From Gari tellinella (taxonomy: Eukaryota > Mollusca > Bivalvia > Cardiida > Psammobiidae), in contig OV277871.1 of the NCBI GenBank assembly GCA_922989275.2, positions 65,679,848 to 65,743,847 on the forward strand: a DNA stretch of 64,000 nucleotides, written 5' to 3'. The position numbers were made by a program, and so were the translations under genes. Below, piece by piece: positions 22,816-34,000 of this stretch (the stretch's first letter is position 1; the number at the start of each line of letters is the position of its first letter). Under the pieces are notes generated by a model. The model searched no databases. It was not told the origin of the DNA and saw only the letters and a program-made list of their open reading frames with translations.

Positions 22816-22865
22816 TAGTATTTACAACGGATTTCATGAACAGAGAAACTGCTCTACAGCGACCA
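22816..22865 (+). repeat. Left copy of 50-bp direct repeat around a MITE-1
   Basis: TAGTATTTACAACGGATTTC and onward; matches 23120-23169 with one mismatch. Separated from the MITE by 7 bp. Confidence 0.9.
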
Positions 22866-22872
22866 ACTAGTA

Positions 22873-23119
22873 CAGTGGAGAATCTGTTTATTCTTTCCCA
22901 ATAAACGCGTTTACGCTAAAACTATTATTTGCAGTGCAAACAGTTTGGAGCCAGATCAGACGCCGGGTAACCCGGCGTCTGATCAGGCTCCAAACTGTTT
23001 ACCACCATGATAAACATGAAATATCAGAATTGTCCAAAAGTTGTTCTTTTCTACGTTTTAGTGCTTTGCGTTTGCGTACGTTTGCGTTTAAACGGGAAAA
23101 AATAACAGATTCTCCACTG
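22873..23119 (+). mobile_element. MITE-1 copy between direct repeats
   Basis: Full length, with an extra T near the left end (CTGTTTATTC). Its right TA is also the first TA of the right-hand host repeat. Confidence 0.9.
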
Positions 23120-23169
23120 TAGTATTTACAACGGATTTCATGAACAGACAAACTGCTCTACAGCGACCA
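23120..23169 (+). repeat. Right copy of 50-bp direct repeat
   Basis: Begins at the TA directly after the MITE-1 terminus and repeats 22816-22865. Confidence 0.9.
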
Positions 23170-23299
23170 TGGAAGCTGTACATGTTGTAGATATGTTTTA
23201 GGCGTGAAGGAGCTACATGCAAGTGTAGGACAAAGGTAATGCAAACAGAAATCATGTATGCGTTTTGTGTTACCTTTGTACTGCATTAACATGCATGTA

Positions 23300-23545
23300 C
23301 AGTGGAGAATCTGTTATTCTCTCCCGTTTACACGCAAACGTACGCAAACGCAAAGCGCTAAAACGTAGAAAAGAACAACTTTTGGACAATTCTGATATTT
23401 CATGTTTATCTTGGTGGCAAACAGTTTGGAGCCTGATCAGACGCCGGGTTAACCGGCGTCTGATCTGGCTCCAAACTGTTTGTAAAAGAAAAAATAGTTT
23501 TAACGTAAACGCGTTTATCGGGAAAGAATAACAGATTCTCCACTG
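23300..23545 (-). mobile_element. MITE-1 copy
   Basis: Full length with clean TA flanks. Both ends are of the ATCTG/CAGAT subtype. Confidence 0.9.
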
Positions 23546-23852
23546 TACTTTATGTATTAAGGATAAATATGAGACTTAAAAGGCGTGTCGCTTACGGGAG
23601 GATTTACTGTATAAAAAACAAAGTGAATGTTCTATTTTCTGTGGTTCCTACATGTACACTCAGTGCAAAAAGAAACGCACACTTTTATTACAATATTATC
23701 TGTATGTAGAAGGAACGTATTTGTGAAATAATCTTTTCATTACTGTCAGTAGTTCCGTCTTGGGCTATCAATGTTGAAAATGGGAGGTTTATCATTGAAT
23801 TGGTATCATCACAACCTGTACAAATCGGTGCGGTGTTTTCAACAGGCACTAG

Positions 23853-24105
23853 TTAACTCTTTCGCTTCCAAATTAATCGTGATTTTTTTATCCAACCACC
23901 GTTTCATTGTCGTCTGCTTCAATTTTGTTGTTTGCAAGATCGTTTCAAAGTAAGATTCAAAGTAGTACATGTATGACTTAAAGTATATCTATACGAGTGT
24001 CAAACAGTTTCGATCCTGATCAGACGCCGCGTTACGCGGCGTCTGATCAGGATCCAAACTGTTTGAAAACGCGCCTTTTGACGTCATTAAGAGTGAAAGG
24101 GTTAA
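23853..24105 (+). mobile_element. MITE-2 copy, near complete
   Basis: TTAACTCTTTCGCTTCC at left, perfect GATCAGACGCCGCG hairpin near 24015-24065, AAGAGTGAAAGGGTTAA at right. Confidence 0.75.
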
Positions 24106-24254
24106 AATACAGCACAGTAATTTTAAGTATATGTTTTTTCTAAACTTGTGGCAGAATTAAATTGATCTTGAGATATGGTCTTAGTATCTTAAAAAGTATC
24201 TTAATCTGCGCCTGAGCACAATGTGCGTTTCTTTTTGTACTGAGTGTATATGTA

Positions 24255-24505
24255 CTGTGGATAAGACGTTATTGTGTTCCTTTTATACGACACTAGACTC
24301 AAACTTCGAGAATACAAACATTAAAACTTACTTTCTTAAAATGTATTGAACGATTTACTGTTAGTTGAAAGGCAAACAATTTGGAGCCAGATCAGACGGT
24401 AGGTTACCCAGTGTCTGATCTGGCTCCAGTACGATGTATATTTTAATGAAACTATCTGTTTTAGCTCAAACGCGTTCATAGGGATTTATTAATATTTATA
24501 CTACT
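24255..24505 (-). mobile_element. Degenerate MITE-1
   Basis: CTGTGGATAAGACGTTATT at left, worn core (GATCAGACGGTAGG), AAACGCGTTCATAGG at right. The right terminus is lost. Confidence 0.55.
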
Positions 24506-24508
24506 TTA

Positions 24509-24741
24509 AAGTGGAGAAGACGTTATTCTTTCCCGTTTTAAACGCAAACACATTGCAACAAATCATAGAAAATAACAACTTATTGACAATTCTGACTATT
24601 TAGTTTCAACATGAGTTGCAAACATTTTGGAGCCTGATCAGACGCCGGGTTACCCGGCGTCTGATCTGGCTCCAAAATGTTTGCACTGCAAATAATAGAT
24701 TTAGCGTAAACACGTTTATTGGGAAAGAATGTTCTCCACTG
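24509..24741 (-). mobile_element. MITE-1 copy upstream of gene B
   Basis: AGTGGAGAAGACG at left, GAATGTTCTCCACTG at right (short internal deletion), intact core. It ends 104 bp before the gene B start codon, so it lies in the presumed promoter or 5' untranslated region. Confidence 0.85.
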
Positions 24742-24845
24742 TAGGTAGTCTGACTGCTAGATACTGAGACAGGGATAGTTTTAATTTATAAGAGATGTAA
24801 CATTGAACAAGGTTCACTGACCTAGAACAGTAACTACTCAGAACA

Positions 24846-25041
24846 ATGACTCGCGGAAGTCAGAAAGACGGAGGGTATGGTTGGGTTGTGGTTTTTGCCT
24901 ACTTTACCTCGTCTATGATCATTGATTCTTTACGATATGCTTTTGGATTGCTTTATGTGGAGTTCTTAGAGGAGTTCCAGCAGGGGAAAGGGGCCACGGC
25001 ATGGATCGGAAGCGTTCTGGTGTGTGTTTACAATATTCTAG
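24846..25041 (+). CDS. Gene B exon 1
   Basis: ATG at 24846, MTRGSQKDGGYGW, then helix 1 and DSLRYAFGLLYVEFL. Donor GTAAGT at 25042. 86% or more similar by eye to exon 1 of gene C. Confidence 0.9.
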
Positions 25042-28000
25042 GTAAGTACATGTACTTAGCCGTAGCATTTCCCGTAAGTTATCCGATTGTACGATTTGAT
25101 ATTTATTCGGCTAGAGTTTACAATTAGTCCGCCACCAAAACCTAGGGTTAGGAACTTTGGGTTAGGGTAAACTTTAGAATCTGTCCGCATGTCTTTTTGG
25201 TATTTTCGTAGAAATTAACTGGTCATCTCTTGTGACATTAACCTGGTCATTTATTGTTCACTAATGAAAGAGCAAATATATATAAACTGCCTGGTATGAA
25301 CGTCTGCTTAAAAGTTTTTATTTTGCTGCACGCTATAAAATTGTCGTCTGCAAAATATGGCGTCTGCAACACTGCGCAACTATGATCTAAACGCGCTTTC
25401 TATCGGAAAATATAATCAAAGTATCAAATTAATTGGATCCAGGTGAGATGCCGAGTTTTTTTATTGTCTCATCTACATTTTGTATATCCAAACCTTTTGC
25501 AAAAGTTATTACAGTAAAACCTCTGTATTACGACCACTATAACGATGGTAAATTGATTATATAACAGAAACGTGACAGCTTAAAGCAAGGTGACACTAAA
25601 GCTGAAAGCTTCTGAAGAAGCTTTCTGTTTTACTGTCATCTTGCTTTAAGCAGTAAGCTGTTGTAAACGCCTAATAATTTAACACAATTTATTGGTCGTT
25701 GTAGAGAGTGTTTACTGTACAAATTCTCCCGCAGTGCGCAGATGGTTTATAAAGTATTAGCCAGAGTTAATCATTTGTTCGTACAGTGGAGAAAACGTTA
25801 TTCTTTCCCAATAAACGCGTTTACGCTAAAACTATTATTTGCAGTGCAAACAGTTTGGAGCCAGTTCAGACGCCGGGTAACCCGGCGTCTGATCAGGCTC
25901 CAAACTGTTTGCCACCAAGATAAACATGAAATATCAGAATTGTCCAAAAGTTGTTCTTTTCTACGTTTTAGTGTTTTGCGTTTGCGTACGTTTGCGTTTA
26001 AACGGGAAAGAATAACATATTCTCCACTGTATCATATCCATTTATTATTACAATAATGGTGCTTAACACATTTAAGCCTAGCAGCAAGTATACCCGTCAT
26101 TTGCAAACAAGGTACCTGTTAAGAAAACATTTCATTTAATCCTTTCATGATCAAACTTATCGTGAGGTGTTTACAGTGGAGAAAACGTTATTATTTCCCA
26201 ATAAACGCGTTTACGCTAAAACTATTATTTGCAGTGCAAACAGTTTGGAGCCAGATCAGACGCCGGGTAACCCGGCGTCTGACCTGGCTCCAAATTGTTT
26301 GCCACCAAGATAAACAAGAATTATCAGAATTGTCCCAAAGTTGTACATTTCTACGTTTTAGCGCTTTGCGTTTGCGTACGTTTGCGTTTAAACGGGAAAG
26401 AATAACAGATTCTCCACTGTACCCGTCATTTGCAAACAAGGTACCTGTTAAGAAAACATTTCGTTTAAACCTTTAATGATCAAACTTATCGTGAGGTGTT
26501 TACCCCTTCATCGTCATATTGTATTCTGCTTCAATAGTGTTGTCTGTACTATCGTTTCAAAGTTAGTTTTAAGTATCAAACAAATGCGCTTTATGACGTC
26601 ATTGCGAGTGAAAGGGTTTAACATAGGTACGTGCCTCCGCTACTGTGCATGTGTCACGCAATCTCAGATACATGATGCGTGATATAAAAAGTAGGTCTTT
26701 CCTAAGCCATGCATTGTACAGATAAAAGGTTATTTTCAAGTTCAAAATCCATTCATTGCGCGGATAAAAGAGCAAACATAAGATGTTATTTGGTATGAAC
26801 ATCTATTGCATTTGTATTTGTTCTTCTGCATGCAATTAAGCACTTTTTTACGATGGCGTCATCAGCTTTAAACAAATGTCGTCTGTATTTTCAACAATTT
26901 AAATTGAAGTTATTTTGCCATAAGAAATACAGAAATATAACATTGAGTGCTAAATAATTTGAATCCTATGCCACAGCACATATAGAGTATTGTACTCGGA
27001 ATAAGGCAATAAAAGGGCCTCTACAAATATGATGTCTGCAACACTTTTAAAATGTGATCTAAATGCAGGGCTCCAGATAAGAGGTAGTTTTTTCAACAAA
27101 TCAAACATTTTCTCACTTATTAAGCACCAAATCCTATGGTGTTACTACTCATTAGAATTCTCTCTTCGAGACGATTCTAATGAGTAGTGACACCATAGGG
27201 TTTAATTCTGAAATAAAGATTTTAGTTTTTGAAAAACTACCCTTATCTGGTGCTCTGTAAATGTGTGTGGTTTCGGGAAAATATGATCAAAGTATCACAC
27301 GGTTTGGATCCAGAGGAGCTTCGAAATGTCTCAGAAATTTTCCTCTGGATCCCAACTGTTTGAATTATGCAGTTATCACAGCGAACAGAAGGCTTAGTAG
27401 TAGTAGTCTTGTAGTTTCCTCCACTTATTCTTCGGATCAATCCACAAAAGGGATGGTACGATAATAGTAAATCTTAATGTAGAATCACAAGTATGTTCAC
27501 TTCTTGGTAATCGAATGGAATCAATTTCTCGCGTTTGGCAGCATACCAGTCTATATGTTTTACGTGAGAATAAAATATACTATGTACGAGCGATAATGTA
27601 AATAGCTGAAACGGCTATTAATATGATACTCAGAAATAGGTCATTGGTTCAACTTGTAATCTAATGAGTTTACATGTACAAATGTATACGGTATATAAAG
27701 TATTAGCTAGTGTTAATCTTTCGTTCGGTTCATATCCGTTCACTTTGCTTACAGTAATGTTGCTTAACCCGTTACTCCTATGGTCTCTTTCTAGTTTTAA
27801 AGACATGTGACATATTATAGCAGTTTGAAATTAAAGCAGAATGCGCCTTATTATGCAGTTATCACAGCGAACAGAAGACTTAGTAGTAGTAGTCTGGTAG
27901 TTTCCTCCACTTATTCTTCGGATCACTCCTCAAAAAGGATGATATGATAATGGTAAATCTTAATGTAGAATCACAAGTATGTTCACTTCTTGGTAATCGA

Positions 28001-31000
28001 ATGGAATCAATTTCTCGCGTTTGGCAGCAATTAGTACAGTGGAGAAAACGTTATTCTTTCCCGTGTAAACGCATACGAAACGTAAACACAATGCCTTAAC
28101 CCTTTCCCTTATAGAAGCGACTTTTAGCGCATTCATTTTATTCATCCGCCAAAGAAAATAGTTCCATTTTATACTGCCATGAATATGAACTATAAGAAAT
28201 ATTTTCTATATACTAGCAGATAGTAACTTAAAGTAAGCTGAAAGTAAAGCAGAATGTGCCCTAGGGCACATTCTGCTTTACTTTCAGCTTACTTTTATAG
28301 GTCACATATGTTAAATACTAGAAACATGCTATTGGTTAAAGGGTTAAAAGGGGTAAAATGACATCTTTATGAAAAAAATAGCCTCTTATTTTAAAATGAG
28401 TGGCAAACAGTTTGGAGCCTGATCAGACACCGGTTTATCCGGCGTCTGATCTGGCTCCAAACTGTTTGCAAAGGAAATAATAGTTTTATCATAAACGCAT
28501 TTATAGGGAAAGTAAAACGTTTTCTCCACTGTATACTAATTATGTGTTGCAACTTGCACGCGAAGCAATTAGTATCAATGGAATGTGCACCATCATGGTT
28601 GTCACCAGCTGACCCATTTCCCTGGAGATTATACAGTAGACAAGAAGTTATTTTTTCCCGTTTAAGGTACTTCGCATATGCGCGTAGTTTCCATACGATT
28701 GTTATGAAACTTTTCATGAAGAATGATAATAGCCTAAGAAACAATGTGTGTAAATATAGGCAAAATTTATCGTGTGGTTTGTCTTTAAGGTCTTTTTTCT
28801 GACAAAAACCTAGAATGTTGATGATTTTATTTTTCTTAAAAATGAATAAAGCTAATGACTATAATTCTCGCCCAATAAGTAGTCCACACCATTCATTACA
28901 AGAAAAGCTAAAAACATTTTGAATAAAGGTGTTCAGAAAGATGTTATCAGCTATTTAAATTTTGCAAAATGCTAAAAAATTGAATTACAAAAAACTGGCT
29001 CATTCAATGTATATTTGTTTTCATTTTATTCAAATATATGGTTGATGAACTAGTCAGTCTGAAAAAATTAGAAAATATTACAGTCAGGATTTGTTATAAT
29101 AACATATTTTCTTATTAAAATGTGGGATATTTGTTGTTTAGATACATTTACCTACCTTAGAATTAAAACTTTTTCATTAAAATGAATTATTATTTATTCA
29201 TGGACTTGCATACAAGGTTTATTATATTGTTTTAACATAATTATAATGGGCAATGTCGATCTTGAAAAGGTTAGCGAATTGATAAGCTTCAATGTGTGGC
29301 TTTATACTTCGATCAAATCGTTTACATGTATACCGATTTAATTGACTTGTAAGTCATTAAACTAAAACGTACAGGTAAGTGGACATATACTTGGACAGTA
29401 AACATCACTAGTTCTAATCAACGAAGACTAAACATAACATGTCTCTTGATTACTGCGTTATGGATTGACAAGTCAATAAATCGGACACTTAAAAAAAATA
29501 TTTGGATCGGATGGGTCTCGAACGTATGACCTTTGGATTGCTAGTCAACCACTATACTATCTGCGCTATGAAGGATTATATTAATTCGTATCAACATTTC
29601 CTTTATATAAATTTTCTAGTATAAACACGTACGAAAAAAGTCTGTGTCGTCCAGACGCATATCCGCTCGCCCGCAAGACCGACTTCCGGTAGCGAAAGGC
29701 CTTAATACGCAAACGAAACGTAACATTTTGCAATACATTGTATAATGCAGAAAATTAAAAAAACAAATGCAAATTTCTAACGATTAATTTTAATCTGAGT
29801 GGCAACAGTTTGGAGCCTGATCAGACGCCGGGTTACCCGGCGTCTGATCTGGCTCTAAATTGTTTGCAATGTAAATAATAGTTTAAGCGTAAACGCGTTT
29901 ATTGGGAAAGAATATCGTCTTCTCCACTGTATCTCTATACCCCAATTACAAACACTGGTAAAACTCTGCTGCAGTGGAGAAGACGTTTAATCGTTTCACG
30001 TTTAAACAAACTAATCGCAAACAAAAATTCTGAGGATTTAGTTTAGTCCCAGTGGCACACAATGTGTGCGTCTGATCAGGATTCAAACTGTTTGACAATA
30101 ACATGCACTTATTTCAAAATATTATAGATAAAAGTAGACAAACATTCAGGGCTGCCATTTCTCTGGATTTTTCCTAAATCTCCAGATTTTTTCCCAGTTC
30201 ATGGTAGCTTAAAGCAGGCTGAAAGTAAAACAAAATGCGCCCTAAGGCGCATTCTGCTTTACTTACAGTCTGCTTTAAGTAGTCGCATGTCAACACAATA
30301 AGAAAAAGGCTATGGGGTAAAGGTACGATTCGTAAAATCGCGCTTGAAAAAAACAAATTTGGAAACCTTAGGATTTTTCATGTCAACTTATGGCAGCCCT
30401 GAACATTTGTCATCATGCGATAAAACAGCGCTCCCTCTCTACAATACAACTACACCCAATGGGAGACAAAATGTATGCATTGTTCGGAGGGAGTCGATAT
30501 AGGGAGGGAAACTGGTTTACATTTGCATACAGCTTGACTCCAGATCAGACGCCGCTGTTTGTGATTCGTCAATAAGTTTTTTTACTGTCAAATATGTAAC
30601 TTTGAGAAAAACAGCAGACGACAATTTTAAGCAGACGACATTGCAGCCATGAATAGGTTGGACATAATGGTATTGTATGGGAAAAGAGCGAAATGCGTCG
30701 TTGTAAGGAGGGAATCGTTCTTGGGAGGGCCGTTGTAGAAAGGGGGTGCTGTATATCAAAGCAGACACACATATTTAAGCAGATGATTATAGGACAGTGA
30801 CAGTGTTATGACGACATACCTGTAATGACAACGGAAGAGTTAAACTAAATAAATATTAATGTAAACCGAATGCAACTAAAAATGTTGGTAATAATGTTGA
30901 CTGTTTACTTTTAACCTGAGTTGCAAACTTTTGAGCAAGACCTGAAATAAAGTAACGCGGCGTCTGATCTAGCCCAAACCTGTTTGCAATGGACAATAAA

Positions 31001-34000
31001 GTATCGGGTCACAATGTGTGTAGCGAAAATAACGTGTTTTTATTGCTTTACTCTATTCCAGGACCAGTTCTCGCAGCGGGGATCAACAGGTTCGGTGTTC
31101 GAGTCTCTGCAATAGCCGGATCAATTGTTGGGACCGTAGGACTTGTTGCCAGTTCATATGCAGACCAGATATATTTGCTGTTCTTCACTTATGGAATAGT
31201 TCAAGGTGAATTGGTGTTTAATATCGTTAGATGATTTAGTCAAACTCTTATAATTATTATTTGACATGATGAGGGTATTATGTTATTGTTCGAGTAATCC
31301 GTTTGTCTGAATGACACATTCCCCGTCAGCCACACCTATCTAAAATGGTAGCTTTTAGTTTCGTAAGTACAGTGGGGAAAACGTTTTTCTTTCCCAATAA
31401 ACGCATAACAATAAACTGTTATTTCCTTTGCAAACAGTTTGGAGACAGATCAGACGCCGGGTGTAACCCGGTGTCTGACCAGGCTCCAAACCTTTTGCCA
31501 CTCAGTTTAAAACGAACGGTCAACATTTTCATATAGTTGTCATTTTACCTCTTTTAAAGACTTTTCCTCAGTCCATTGAGGGACCACCATCCAATTGTTC
31601 TGGAGGTGTCAATGTAACTGTCAAAGCATGTGCAACACAATCTCAGTTTACCTGGTGAGGTCCAGATTATACTCATGCTGTAGTGATTTTCAATGGTTAT
31701 TTCTAACCAAACTATCAAATATAAAGGTAGAGTCTCACACGAGAAGCTTCAATGGTTCTTTGCTAGCGACATGTCCATAAGATCCATGATTATTGCAAAG
31801 AAATTGTCTGGCAAGGCGTTATGATCGAAAGGTCATCTAGGGATGTCTTTAAGGCATTGAGTTTGCGTTCGTTTGCGTTTAAACGGGAAAGACTAACGTT
31901 TCTCCACTGTACAGTGGGGAATCTGTTATTCTTTCCCGTTTAAACGCAAACGTACGCAAACGCAAAGCACTAAAACGTAGAAAAGAACAACTTTTGGACA
32001 ATTCTGATAATTCTTGTTTATCTTGGTGGCAAACAGTTTGGAGCCTGATCAGACGCCGGTTTGCCCGGCGTCTGATCTGGCTCCAAACTGTTTGCACTGC
32101 AAATAATAGTTTTAGCGTAAACGCGTTTATTGGGAAAGAATAACACATTCCCCACTGTACATGTAAACTCAAACGAAATGTGATGCAATAAAATATAGAA
32201 ATGACAGCATTTTAAAATTTTGACAATCATGTTAATCCGAACAGAACAGAACTGTATTCAACTTGTACATAACCAGGTACCTCGTTAAACATCATTCAAT
32301 CATACATTACAAACATACATACATGGTCACTGTAGTTTATGGTAATTAGTTGTATAGGTCTAAACTTGTAGAAATACAATTAAAGTAGAAAGCACATACA
32401 TGTATATAGCACATAAAAAGCATTGTAGAAAGCACTGTACTGTAGAAATAGAAATCACTGTGCATCTCTCTGTAATTAATGTTATGCACTTTATTTATAA
32501 AATATTTAACAAGGTTAAGCTGTTTCTAATTCTAACATTCTTTATGTAGGAGAATGAACTTTGCAATTTTGCAGATAAATTAGACGATTAATTTATTTTT
32601 TACTGTTGTTAAAAATATTTTGAATCAAATCATATCATATAACACTAACATGGCATACATACATTAACAAACATACAAACACTTGATCTATAAGCCTGTG
32701 AGTAATTATTTTCATAGTATTGGCCTGTACTGTGTATTTACTTAATTTAAACAGTACAACATTGTTTTTTGACTTGAGCAATTCTGTAAACTTGCTATAA
32801 AAATGAAGTTTACTGAATTTAAAGCGAAGATTTGTACAGTGGAGAATCTGTTATTCTGTCCCGTTTAAACGCAAACGTACGCAAACGCAAAGCACTAAAA
32901 CGTAGAAAAGAACAACTTTTGGACAATTCTGATAATTCTTGTTTATCTTAGTGGCAAACAGTTTGGAGCCTGATCAGACGCCGGGTTTGCACTGGAAATA
33001 ATAGTTTTAGCGTAAAGAATAACAGATTCTCCACTGTATATGCCGAAAATTTCAAAATGAAATGATACGCATCTTCCAAATCATTACTCTCACATAGTTG
33101 GCATATTATTTCATGTCTTTCCAAGCAATTCCGTCCTTACCTTCCAAACTCGATACGTAGTTTATGTGCAAGCACGCTCAAACGTGTTAAAGAGACTCGC
33201 AACCAGAATTAGCATTAAAAATAGTACATGTAATTTGTAAATATGTGACAAACGCTTATATAAACGGGTAAGAATTAGTTTAGGATAAGAAATTATCTTT
33301 AAAAAATATGCATTTCAATACAAAAAAATTATTGAGCGTTGGTGGGAATCGAACCCGGGACCCGGCATTGGCGGACATAAGACAAAATAAGGAAATCATT
33401 TGACCCACTGGGCCAAGGAACTATATATATATATATATCTGGGATCGATTTCAATGTATTTCAGTGGGTAGCGATGGAGAGTACATACAACTACATAATT
33501 CGGCTCGGGTTTATGTCTGAGCCCGTGATCAATTTCTATAGCGTCTTTCGACGCTATGGATAAAACGATGGAAACTATCTAAAAAACTAAGATTTGAAGA
33601 CTTTTCTAGAGGGTGTTTTTAGACTGGTCATATTTTTCCGATGCCAGATTGACGATAATGCTACGCTTTTGGTTATATTTGAGTATTTTCTTTTACTTTT
33701 GCAAATGCAACATCTGGTTGCGAGTCGCTTTAAAGCAAACATTGAGGATTTGTGTTTTAAAGTGTTCAGATAATATTTAAGGCATGGATTTTCTTATAAC
33801 ATATTCATATAAGTGACTTAATACAGTCTTGTTTGTTAAATCAGCGTGCCATTGTTGTGTAAAACAAGATATAACACTCTGTTTAAATACTGGTAGAAAA
33901 CGTTTAAAATCAACTTGTTCTTGGAAGTCCCTGACCTCTGTGAAACTAAAATCATTTAGTAAACCTTTCACTTTTGAAACCCAATTAGTTGCTGCCGTTT

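Larger units (their letters stand above)
25228..26090 (+). repeat. Segmental duplication, copy 1 (gene B intron 1)
   Basis: Shares, in the same order, TGGTATGAAC, GTCTGCAACAC, TGATCTAAA, AAAGTATCA, TATAAAGTATTAGC and CATATCC blocks with 26736-27775. It has MITE-4 and MITE-1 insertions that copy 2 lacks. Boundaries are approximate. Confidence 0.6.
26139..26620 (+). mobile_element. MITE-2 interrupted by MITE-1
   Basis: TAATCCTTTCATGATCAAAC at left and GACGTCATTGCGAGTGAAAG at right are MITE-2 ends. The MITE-1 copy and the duplicated 83-bp segment lie inside. The core hairpin is lost. Confidence 0.6.
26736..27775 (+). repeat. Segmental duplication, copy 2
   Basis: Partner of 25228-26090. Carries a MITE-7 insertion (27067-27255) that copy 1 lacks. 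Confidence 0.6.
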
